DNA of 18,713 nt. Origin: Thermodesulfovibrio sp. (GTDB lineage: Bacteria; Nitrospirota; Thermodesulfovibrionia; Thermodesulfovibrionales; JdFR-85). The DNA lies in assembly GCA_027016675.1 (NCBI GenBank), contig JALUSH010000263.1, positions 1 to 18,713 of the forward strand. The letters run 5' to 3'. The position numbers and the translations under genes were made by a program. Below are positions 7,008 to 12,407 of this stretch, piece after piece (positions within the stretch are counted from its first letter, which is position 1; the number at the start of each line of letters is the position of its first letter). Under the pieces are notes generated by a model. It worked only from the letters and a program-made list of their open reading frames with translations. It did no database searches and was not told where the DNA came from.

Positions 7008-7376
7008 CTGATGTCCAAAAAATTTCATGTAAGTAGATAAGGCAAGGTGCCGAAGAAAAATAAGGCCCACACCTTTGAAAAAGAAGAACGTTCATTATGA
7101 AACTAAGGGCCGAGAGGTGGTTCATCAGGGCATTGATGCAATATTATATGACCGAGCCTTTCAGACCTAAGGTGTGAGAGGAGGTTTCATGGTGTATGTT
7201 ACAGTTGGTATTGCTACATGGCCTTCTTCACCACCTCTCTGCCTGTAGAATTTGTTCTTTACGTGTTCTGTACAATGGCATTGGAAAACAGATTGCCTAC
7301 TATATTGAGTAATCCTGTGGATTGCCTTATTTTATGAGGTGCCCTGCCTTATTTCTGCGGGTTTTGGATAGGTATG
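7008..7376 (+). mobile_element. MITE-like element, copy R, upstream of the glycosyltransferase
   Basis: A 369-bp relative of element L in opposite orientation. Its left end (TGTCCAAAAAA, then the block at 7046-7082) and right end (7317-7344, then TTTTGGATAGG at 7362-7372) match element L end for end, but the middle is longer and mostly unrelated. The middle contains its own inverted repeat, GAGAGGTGG near 7111 with CCACCTCTC near 7231, which could fold the core into a long hairpin. No open reading frame of note lies within it. It occupies most of the gene-free stretch 6964-7575, between the glycosyltransferase start and the rhodanese promoter. Confidence 0.75.
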
Positions 7377-7387
7377 ATTTCAGATTA
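7377..7387. repeat. Target-site duplication of element R, right copy
   Basis: ATTTCAGATTA, the imperfect partner of 6997-7007. Two transitions between the copies suggest this insertion is older than element L. Confidence 0.6.
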
Positions 7388-7402
7388 AGAATGGTGAATG
7401 GT

Positions 7403-7414
7403 TTCTGGCCAGAA
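7403..7414. promoter_or_regulatory. Perfect 12-bp palindrome upstream of the rhodanese promoter
   Basis: TTCTGGCCAGAA is centred about 110 bp upstream of the start point predicted from the sigma-54 promoter at 7493, a suitable place for an enhancer-binding activator. Nearby ACAGTTC (7419-7425) matches part of the dyad at 2103-2113. Which regulator binds is unknown. Confidence 0.35.
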
Positions 7415-7492
7415 TGGGACAGTTCATCTTATGCCTTTGTCCATTTAAGGCCAAATAATGCCCTCATTTGACCTGATTTCAGAGAATTTTTG

Positions 7493-7508
7493 TGGTATAT
7501 AACTTGCT
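7493..7508 (+). promoter_or_regulatory. Predicted sigma-54 promoter of the rhodanese gene
   Basis: TGGTATATAACTTGCT has the exact GG-N10-GC spacing and a perfect TTGCT -12 box. Transcription would start near 7519, 57 nt before the ATG at 7576. No competing sigma-70 promoter is obvious. Confidence 0.72.
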
Positions 7509-7528
7509 TTTATGAATGTATAAAAATT

Positions 7529-7547
7529 TACCCTCATGGTGGGGGTA
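7529..7547 (+). promoter_or_regulatory. Hairpin in the rhodanese 5' leader
   Basis: TACCCTC pairs with GGGGGTA around a five-base loop (one G-T pair). It lies in the predicted leader, ending 16 nt before the GGGAGG ribosome binding site. It could stabilise the message; a regulatory role is speculative. Confidence 0.4.
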
Positions 7548-7575
7548 GAAAAAATCTCAAAAAGGGAGGTAACGT

Positions 7576-8604
7576 ATGAAGAAAGGATTACTCTCAATCC
7601 TGATAGTGGGGCTTTTTCTGCTGAGTTCTGCAGGACTGGTTCAGGCTGCTAACTGGGCAAATCCTGATCTTCTTGTAACACCCGAGCAGGTAAAGAAGAA
7701 CATTGACAAGCCCAACTGGGTAGTTGTGGACTGCAGGGACCTCAAAAAGTATATTGCAGGCCACATACCGGGTGCAATCAGTCTTGGAAAGCGTTGTAAG
7801 AAGGCCCTCAGGGACCCCTCAGCAAGGCTCTTCAGGGATGTTTCATGGTATGAAAAGTTCCTTGGCAAGGTAGGAATAGGCAATGATACTCACGTAGTTT
7901 TTTATTATGGTGATATAAAAGACCTGCCTGATGCCACTGTAGGATTCTGGACCCTGGAATATCTGGGCCATGACAAGGTGCATGTACTTAATGGTGGGAT
8001 TGATGCCTGGAGAAAGGCTGGATACAGATTGGATAAGAAACCTGTGAAAAAGGCACCAAAGACCTTCAAGGCAAAGGTAGTGAAGAGCAGATACGCAGAG
8101 ACTGATGAGATACTTGCAATTGCCAAGGGTAAGGTCAAGAACGTTCAGCTCATTGACTCAAGAACCCACAAGGAGTTTGTTGGAAAAGACTGCCGTGCCC
8201 TCAGATGTGGTCATGTGCCTAATGTGACCATTAATGTGTCCCACATTGATACACTTCCGAAGGTGAAAGATCCCAAGACAGGTAAGAAAAAACCAATCCC
8301 TGTGCTTGACCCTGATGCTGTGTCAAAGGCATTTGCAAAGCTTGACAAGAACAAAAGGACCATTGGCTACTGCCAGACAGGTACCCGTTCTACTCTTACA
8401 TATCTTGAATTGAGACTGCTTGGTTTCAAAGACCCAGCAAACTGGGATGAGTCCTGGAGAGTATGGGGTTCTCATTATAATGACTATCCTGTTGAGGCAC
8501 CTAATGGTGAGCAGTGGTATAACTTTGCCAAGGTCAACAAGACACTGAAAAAACTCAAGAAAGAGGTGGAGAAGCTGAAGAAGCAGTTAAAAAAGGGTAA
8601 ATAG
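7576..8604 (+). CDS. Exported two-domain rhodanese (thiosulfate/3-mercaptopyruvate sulfurtransferase type)
   Basis: A 342-aa protein. A signal peptide spans residues 1-24, with cleavage after VQA. The first rhodanese domain (about 30-155) has the fold markers VVDCRDLKKYIAGHIPGAI and VHVLNGGIDAWRKAGY but lacks a catalytic cysteine (VVFYYGD at the loop). The second (about 172-310) carries the active loop CQTGTRS with Cys266. The C-terminus (321-342) is a lysine-rich helix, KTLKKLKKEVEKLKKQLKK, probably a short coiled coil or an anionic-surface anchor. The protein should move sulfane sulfur in the periplasm or at the membrane. Ribosome binding site GGGAGG lies 6 nt before ATG 7576. It is a single-gene unit between a sigma-54 promoter and a strong terminator. 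With the YedE/TusA/DsrE operon it suggests coordinated sulfur handling. Confidence 0.93.
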   Translation: MKKGLLSILIVGLFLLSSAGLVQAANWANPDLLVTPEQVKKNIDKPNWVVVDCRDLKKYIAGHIPGAISLGKRCKKALRDPSARLFRDVSWYEKFLGKVGIGNDTHVVFYYGDIKDLPDATVGFWTLEYLGHDKVHVLNGGIDAWRKAGYRLDKKPVKKAPKTFKAKVVKSRYAETDEILAIAKGKVKNVQLIDSRTHKEFVGKDCRALRCGHVPNVTINVSHIDTLPKVKDPKTGKKKPIPVLDPDAVSKAFAKLDKNKRTIGYCQTGTRSTLTYLELRLLGFKDPANWDESWRVWGSHYNDYPVEAPNGEQWYNFAKVNKTLKKLKKEVEKLKKQLKKGK

Positions 8605-8614
8605 AGTTTTTTAA

Positions 8615-8644
8615 AAAGAGGGGCTTTTTAAAAAGCCCCTCTTT
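8615..8644. terminator. Intrinsic terminator after the rhodanese gene
   Basis: A perfect 15+15 palindrome (AAAGAGGGGCTTTTT and its complement) begins 10 bp after the stop and is followed by ATTTTT. The A-rich 5' side could also let it work on the opposite strand. Confidence 0.9.
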
Positions 8645-8667
8645 ATTTTTATCTGAGGAAAGAGAGA

Positions 8668-8874
8668 ATGGAAGAAATAAGAGCAGAGACAAAGATTCAT
8701 GAGATCATGAAGAACTATCCTGAATTGACGGATTATCTCATGGAATTGGGTCTCTGTGGCTGCGGGATAGACAGTAGTCTCTTCTGGACAGTACAACGTA
8801 TGGCGAAAGAGAAGAATCTTGACCTTGAAGAAATCCTCAGGGAGTTGAATAAAAAGGTGGCAGACCTGATATAA
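8668..8874 (+). CDS. DUF1858 domain protein
   Basis: A 68-aa protein covering a whole DUF1858 domain: ETKIHEIMKNYPELTDYLMELGLCGCGID, then a helical C-terminal half. The CGC motif (residues 30-32) is the potential redox-active or disulfide site of this family, which is often found with hybrid-cluster proteins and other anaerobic redox enzymes. GAGGAAAGAGAG before ATG 8668 serves as ribosome binding site. It begins 24 bp after the rhodanese terminator and ends 7 bp before the next gene, so the two downstream genes are probably co-transcribed. No promoter stands out in the short gap, so some read-through from the rhodanese transcript is possible. Partner and function are unknown. Confidence 0.85.
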   Translation: MEEIRAETKIHEIMKNYPELTDYLMELGLCGCGIDSSLFWTVQRMAKEKNLDLEEILRELNKKVADLI

Positions 8875-8881
8875 TCTCTCC

Positions 8882-9346
8882 ATGCTTGTCAGGATAGATG
8901 GCAGGGTGGTAGAGGATTATTTTTTTGAGCGCTTTGGTATTTCACCTGAGCTCTTCAGGGGATACAGTTTTTTTGAAAGCCGTAAGAGTATATGGATGTG
9001 TTCAGCCACCATGAACCCTGCTATCCTATGTCTAAAAAGGATAGAGTATCCTGGTATAAGGATAATAAGGAAATTAAACAGACATATCTTCAAACCCACC
9101 ACCTATGCACTGCAGCTTATAGCATATAAGGCAACAAAAAATACTATTGTGCTTGACAGGGATGAGACCCTTCAGTTGTTAACGCACGGCAGAATAGAGA
9201 TAAAAGTAGATGCTGTGCAGGATGGTTATGTGATAATCCGATACAATGAGGATATACTTGGTTGTGGACTTTATAGAAGAGGTGTTTTAAAGAGTCAGTT
9301 TCCAAAGGGAAGGGCAGAGGCAATGGCACTATCAGGGTTGATTTAA
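8882..9346 (+). CDS. PUA-like domain protein, related to NOL1/NOP2/Sun C-terminal domains
   Basis: A 154-aa protein. The pattern VVEDYFFERFGISPELFRGYSFFE, SIWMCSAT, then DGYVIIRYNEDILGCGLYRRGVLKSQFPKGRA resembles the stand-alone or C-terminal PUA-type RNA-binding region of RsmF/NOP2-like rRNA methyltransferases. No SAM-binding methyltransferase domain is present. An RNA-binding role is therefore the best guess, made from motif shape rather than a database hit. (The first quoted motif covers residues ~9-32; its key elements are FERFGI and GYSFFE.) No good Shine-Dalgarno precedes ATG 8882, and translation is probably coupled to the DUF1858 gene ending 7 bp before. No terminator is visible after it. 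Confidence 0.6.
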   Translation: MLVRIDGRVVEDYFFERFGISPELFRGYSFFESRKSIWMCSATMNPAILCLKRIEYPGIRIIRKLNRHIFKPTTYALQLIAYKATKNTIVLDRDETLQLLTHGRIEIKVDAVQDGYVIIRYNEDILGCGLYRRGVLKSQFPKGRAEAMALSGLI

Positions 9347-9371
9347 TAATGTAAAAGATGATACCTTATTA

Positions 9372-9382
9372 CCCACTGTGGG
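9372..9382. promoter_or_regulatory. Perfect palindrome upstream of the third sigma-54 promoter
   Basis: CCCAC-T-GTGGG is centred 96 bp upstream of the start point predicted from the promoter at 9447, and a half-site AGAACAG (9400-9406) like that of the dyad at 2103 lies closer in. Either could be an activator site. Confidence 0.35.
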
Positions 9383-9446
9383 AAATGTTGACCCATTTGA
9401 GAACAGAAATTATTCAGATAGGCACTAAAATAGCGGATTTATATGT

Positions 9447-9462
9447 TGGTACAAATATTGCA
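9447..9462 (+). promoter_or_regulatory. Predicted sigma-54 promoter of a small ORF
   Basis: TGGTACAAATATTGCA fits the -24/-12 consensus with exact spacing and a perfect TTGCA. The start point would be near 9473, 26 nt before ATG 9499. Confidence 0.68.
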
Positions 9463-9498
9463 TAAATATTTGTAGATCGATTATAAAAGGTGCAGGCA

Positions 9499-9618
9499 AT
9501 GCTAAGGGATAAGGAAAAGATAAGAGAGATTATAAGAATACTCATGGACAGTGCTTTTTATTTTGAACTCTCATTGATTGAGAGATATAACCTTATCTGT
9601 TCCTTTATAAACGACTGA
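9499..9618 (+). CDS. Small 39-aa helical protein, unknown
   Basis: ATG 9499 opens a 39-codon frame ending at TGA 9616-9618. The protein begins MLRDKEKIREIIRILMDSAF, continues YFELSLIERYNLI, and ends CSFIND. The first half is a strongly amphipathic, charged helix; the second half has a FYFELSLIERYNL segment that looks like a conserved helix-turn-helix-sized unit. AAAGGTG lies about 7 nt before the start. Evidence for coding is the placement 26 nt after a good sigma-54 promoter, the ribosome binding site and the non-random, protein-like composition. It ends 5 bp before the convergent response regulator gene. I do not recognise the family. A small regulator, adaptor or antitoxin-like peptide are all possible. 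Confidence 0.55.
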   Translation: MLRDKEKIREIIRILMDSAFYFELSLIERYNLICSFIND

Positions 9619-9623
9619 TCCTA

Positions 9624-10043
9624 TCAATTCTTTCTCCTGAGCCTTTCTTCAAGCATTATGGCGATCTCCTCATCATTGCTTCTGTAGTGTTCTATTATAA
9701 GATTGATAAGATCTCTAATCCGAAAGGGCTTGGGCAGGAATGCCTGGATACCAAGTACAGCACATCGCTTTTTGTATTCTGTTGTATCCATAAAGGTTGA
9801 CATTATTATAACTGTAGATGAATCATTGTAGGTCTTCCGTATCTCCTGCAAAACCTTTAGTCCATTCATGACAGGAAGCATATAATCCAATATTATTATG
9901 TCTGGTTTCCATTCCAGATAAGCCTTAAGTGCCTCCTTGCCATCCTTTACAAAGCTCTTTTCAAATACTGTGGATGGTAGTCCGTCCTCAAAGAGTTGCT
10001 GGATAAGCTGATTATCTTCTGCAATCAAGATTTTTAGTTTCAT
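9624..10043 (-). CDS. Receiver-only response regulator
   Basis: A 139-aa protein made of one receiver domain: MKLKILIAEDNQLIQQLFED with acidic pair E/D, phospho-acceptor Asp in IIILDYMLPVMNGL (residue ~52), the switch Thr/Ser region VIIMSTFMDT and Lys in FLPKPF. There is no output domain, only a charged C-terminal helix (EEIAIMLEERLRRKN). I prefer ATG 10043 over the longest frame (10067), since MKLKILIAEDN is the normal start of a receiver; neither has a clear Shine-Dalgarno. It is a CheY/Spo0F-type phospho-relay or protein-interaction module with no kinase alongside. It converges on the 39-aa ORF with a 5-bp gap. Confidence 0.92.
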   Translation of the reverse strand: MKLKILIAEDNQLIQQLFEDGLPSTVFEKSFVKDGKEALKAYLEWKPDIIILDYMLPVMNGLKVLQEIRKTYNDSSTVIIMSTFMDTTEYKKRCAVLGIQAFLPKPFRIRDLINLIIEHYRSNDEEIAIMLEERLRRKN

Positions 10044-10155
10044 GGTCGTATTTTGGTATTTTAACATATTTTTTCGTCAAAATCATGCATTTTTGATAAA
10101 TATAAAAATAATGAAAGGATTTTAAGAGGAATACAAATCTATCAAGATGAGCCGA

Positions 10156-10413
10156 TTAGTGCTCCTCAACTCTTCGCTGTGTATAGAGTTTCAGTTTTGA
10201 TTTTTTTGAAATAGTATAAATATCAGGACACTCTTCTGTAGATACCAGTTTAAAAAGATTTATAATCTTTCGCCAGGTTATAAAATCAAGCCTGGCAGTA
10301 AAGACCACATGGCAACCAAAGCACCACGCATTTCCATAAGGTGATACTACCTCAGAGAATATCTCTGCTTTTGCCTTTGAAGGAAAATTAAAAACCTTCT
10401 TTAGTGCATACAT
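10156..10413 (-). CDS. Small CxxC protein of unknown function (85 aa)
   Basis: I place the start at ATG 10413 because AAGGAG precedes it by 9-10 nt; the longer frame from 10470 would overlap the upstream gene and has no ribosome binding site. The 85-aa protein reads MYALKKVFNFPSKAKAEIFS at the N-terminus, then SPYGNAWCFGCHVVFTARLD with a CxxCH motif (residues ~31-35), and a basic C-terminal tail. The CxxCH could bind haem if exported, but there is no signal peptide, so metal or redox use is likelier. It follows the zinc-ribbon gene by 53 bp on the same strand and is probably in the same sigma-54-driven unit. I do not recognise a family. Confidence 0.65.
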   Translation of the reverse strand: MYALKKVFNFPSKAKAEIFSEVVSPYGNAWCFGCHVVFTARLDFITWRKIINLFKLVSTEECPDIYTISKKSKLKLYTQRRVEEH

Positions 10414-10466
10414 CAAGTATATCTCCTTCAAGGGAGAATTATGATCCTCACTGCTGGTTTGCCCTG

Positions 10467-10904
10467 TCATTCACAGCCACCACTACAGCAGAGATTCCCA
10501 TCCTCAGGACATTCACCTTGTCCATCCTGGCCATGTTTAATGGGTGAGCCACAGTGGAAGCAGTATCTCATGAATAGCCGATGCAGAACCACATTTACCC
10601 TGCCCTCATCATCAGTTACCTTTTCCTCATACTGCATTCCCTCGAGTCCCAGATCCCTGAAAAGCCAGCAGCATGCCTTTGAAAAGACCGATGGTGCTTC
10701 TTTCAGAAGCTTCCCACAATGAGGACAGTAGTTTGCCCTGAACCGCAGCCCCACATAGATTCCGATCTCGTTCTGTATAAATTCCTCAAAACCACCTTCC
10801 AGAATCAGTTTGCAGCACCAGTTTAAACTGCTATCTCGTACTGTGAGTTCTTCAATCTCTGCCCACCATGCCTGTGAATGATCCTGCTGTTTTAGTTCAG
10901 CCAT
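10467..10904 (-). CDS. Zinc-ribbon protein of unknown function (145 aa)
   Basis: A 145-aa protein with two zinc-knuckle pairs: NYCPHCGKLL (residues ~59-68) and RYCFHCGSPI (~113-122), i.e. a split CxxC...CxxC zinc ribbon. The C-terminal tail is rich in cysteine and glycine (GECPEDGNLCCSGGCE). The N-terminal part (AWWAEIEELTVRDSSLNWCC) is acidic and aromatic. Ribosome binding site AAAGGAGAGAGC lies directly before ATG 10904, and a sigma-54 promoter lies 27 bp upstream of the start. It leads a two-gene unit with the 85-aa CxxC protein. The function is unknown. A zinc-bound scaffold or a metal-handling role is possible, but nothing in the sequence proves one. Confidence 0.8.
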   Translation of the reverse strand: MAELKQQDHSQAWWAEIEELTVRDSSLNWCCKLILEGGFEEFIQNEIGIYVGLRFRANYCPHCGKLLKEAPSVFSKACCWLFRDLGLEGMQYEEKVTDDEGRVNVVLHRLFMRYCFHCGSPIKHGQDGQGECPEDGNLCCSGGCE

Positions 10905-11214
10905 GCTCTCTCCTTTCTAATAAACGTATTAGCATAATTTATACCAGTTGGGAGATAATTTTTTGAAATCAATAATAATGACTGTTTAATACATGAAATG
11001 GGAGAAAAACCAAGAAAACACCACAATAATCAGTTATTAAAAAGTGAAAAGTGAAGATTGGACTACAAAAACGCTGAAATAAGCATATATAGTTTGTTCA
11101 GAATGATTATGGGTGGTCAAAATATGGTCATTTGTTGTCATGAAATGATACAAAATGAGGAAATATTTCCCCATGTAATGGAGTTTTTTATCAGGATTGC
11201 AGCAAGGTTACAAG
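10905..11214. other. 310-bp gene-free stretch
   Basis: Between the zinc-ribbon gene start and the end of the receiver gene at 11215. It holds the sigma-54 promoter at 10931-10946, and the rest is AT-rich. A plus-strand frame beginning at 11058 runs into the antisense of the receiver gene and looks spurious. No terminator or RNA gene was seen. Confidence 0.6.
10931..10946 (-). promoter_or_regulatory. Predicted sigma-54 promoter of the zinc-ribbon/CxxC genes
   Basis: Read on the minus strand, TGGTATAAATTATGCT has the GG and GC pairs at exact spacing. The start point would be near 10920, 16 nt before ATG 10904 and just ahead of its AAGGAG. Confidence 0.66.
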
Positions 11215-11637
11215 CTATGTGTTTAGTGGTTCTGTCTTCTTTTCAGATGCTGATTGCATTGCTTTATTACATTCTTCTATCCATAAGCGGAGCTCATGTA
11301 GATGAAAAGGTTTCTGTAGCACCTTGCACCCCAGATTCATTGCCTTGTTAAATTCTTCAATAGACCAGCTACCCGAGGCAATGGCAATATTTTGAATCCT
11401 GCTATTGCAGCCTTTCTTCAGTAGACATTCAATGTGCTCCAGTCCTTTGGTGCCAGGCAGGTGGTTGTCAGTTATAATAATATCTGCACAGGAAGAGCCG
11501 TTGAGGCACCTGCAGAACTTTGATGCCGCATCAGCATTCACAAAAGAGTAAACAACATGGCCCAGGTCTTTTAAATACTGCTCAAGAAGAAACCTTATAT
11601 TGTTGTCATCCTCTATGAGGAGTATTTTAAGTGACAT
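11215..11637 (-). CDS. Receiver-only response regulator
   Basis: A 140-aa single receiver domain: MSLKILLIEDDNNIRFLLEQ with the acidic pair, phospho-acceptor Asp in IIITDNHLPGTKGL (residue ~57), switch Ser in IAIASGSW, and Lys in LQKPFHLHEL. A short polar tail follows and there is no DNA-binding output. GAGGAG lies 7-8 nt before ATG 11637. It starts 24 bp after the dCMP deaminase stop on the same strand, so it may be a distal member of the deoxynucleotide operon, or may simply be driven by read-through. Its kinase is not in the window. It differs clearly from the other receiver at 9624-10043, so it is not a recent duplicate. Confidence 0.92.
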   Translation of the reverse strand: MSLKILLIEDDNNIRFLLEQYLKDLGHVVYSFVNADAASKFCRCLNGSSCADIIITDNHLPGTKGLEHIECLLKKGCNSRIQNIAIASGSWSIEEFNKAMNLGCKVLQKPFHLHELRLWIEECNKAMQSASEKKTEPLNT

Positions 11638-11661
11638 AGCGGAACTCCTCTATTTAAATAT

Positions 11662-12198
11662 TTAGCTTTTTACACTCTCTATCTGGTCAAGTTCAGATAC
11701 ATCATCTATTATAATAATCTCACCTGACTTGTTAAGATAGACCACCCTGGATATCTGGGCATTCCGGATCATCCTCCTGCAGAGAAGACATGGTCTTGCA
11801 TCAGCCACTGCTCCGTCAGCCTCGAAACCTGCAACATAGATTGTGGCGTCCTTCATTCGTTCCGGTGGACCATTTACAATGGCATTCTGCTCTGCATGCA
11901 CTGCCACACACAGTTCATATCGCTCACCCGGAGGTACATTCAGTTCCTTTCGTTTGCAGATACCTGAATCTATACAGTTTACAGCACCTCTTGGTGAGCC
12001 GTTGTAGCCAGTGCTTACAATTACATTGTCCTTTACTATTACTGCACCATATCTCCGTCTCAAACAGGTGGAACGACTTGATACCACCCGGGCTATCTCA
12101 AGAAAGTATTCATCCCATGGCGGACGATTGTATTGGTTTATTGATTCACTACCTGACGCAGTTCTTGTCTTTATATTGCCTCTACCATTGTTGTCCAT
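11662..12198 (-). CDS. dCMP deaminase (zinc-dependent cytidine/deoxycytidylate deaminase family)
   Basis: A 178-aa protein that deaminates dCMP to dUMP, feeding dTTP synthesis. The zinc site is complete: HAEQNAI (catalytic His and Glu) and PCLLCRRM (two Cys ligands). The N-terminal block WDEYFLEIARVVSSRSTCLRRRYGAVIV is typical of the family, as are TGYNGSPRGA and CKRKELNVPPGERYELC, which hold extra Cys that may bind a second metal. AAGGAG lies 6 nt before ATG 12198. About 25 extra polar residues precede the core. It lies downstream of the class II RNR on the same strand, a natural pairing for deoxynucleotide supply, but a 134-bp MITE now separates them. Confidence 0.93.
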   Translation of the reverse strand: MDNNGRGNIKTRTASGSESINQYNRPPWDEYFLEIARVVSSRSTCLRRRYGAVIVKDNVIVSTGYNGSPRGAVNCIDSGICKRKELNVPPGERYELCVAVHAEQNAIVNGPPERMKDATIYVAGFEADGAVADARPCLLCRRMIRNAQISRVVYLNKSGEIIIIDDVSELDQIESVKS

Positions 12199-12244
12199 CC
12201 AGGTCTCCTTTCAATCAATCTTCTTTATTAGACCATCTTTCTAC

Positions 12245-12378
12245 AGGGTAGTGGGTGTTAATTTTGAGCGGTTTTAAGCAATCTTCAGGCTTCACAGGAG
12301 GTGAATCCGATTGCTTACCTCGGAGATGGACAGGGATGTCCATCGAGAATGAGACGAAAAATTAACACCCACTACCCT
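12245..12378. mobile_element. 134-bp MITE with perfect 21-bp terminal inverted repeats
   Basis: The ends 12245-12265 and 12358-12378 are perfect inverted repeats over 21 bp (outer part AGGGTAGTGGGTGTTAA). Inside, TAAGCAATC (12275-12283) pairs with GATTGCTTA (12309-12317) around a smaller TTCAC/GTGAA hairpin, and TGGACA-GGGA-TGTCCA forms another. The short, palindromic, non-coding structure is that of a MITE mobilised by a transposase elsewhere. Its ends do not resemble those of the elements at 5756 and 7008. No clear target duplication was found; TTTCT occurs near both ends but at unequal distance. It lies between nrdJ and the dCMP deaminase start. Confidence 0.8.
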
Positions 12379-12407
12379 TTTCTGATAATGATTTTTTCTC
12401 AATGAGT

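Noticed and set aside
5756..7376. Elements L and R plus the glycosyltransferase as a composite transposon
   Set aside because: Each element has its own, different flanking direct repeat, so each inserted independently. There is no transposase and no repeat common to the outer flanks.
8615..8644. Perfect 30-bp palindrome as an operator or mobile-element end
   Set aside because: It directly follows the rhodanese stop and is followed by a T-rich tract, so it is explained as an intrinsic terminator.
11058..11351. 97-codon plus-strand ORF
   Set aside because: Its second half is antisense to the receiver gene, it has no good ribosome binding site, and its hydrophobic tail is an artefact of the opposite-strand codons.
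11790..12251. 153-codon plus-strand ORF rich in His, Leu and Pro
   Set aside because: Antisense shadow of the dCMP deaminase gene with a biased composition and no start signal.
12238..12383. TTTCT direct repeat as target duplication of the 134-bp MITE
   Set aside because: Only 5 bp in AT-rich sequence, and the left copy is two bases away from the element end while the right copy is flush, so chance is likely.
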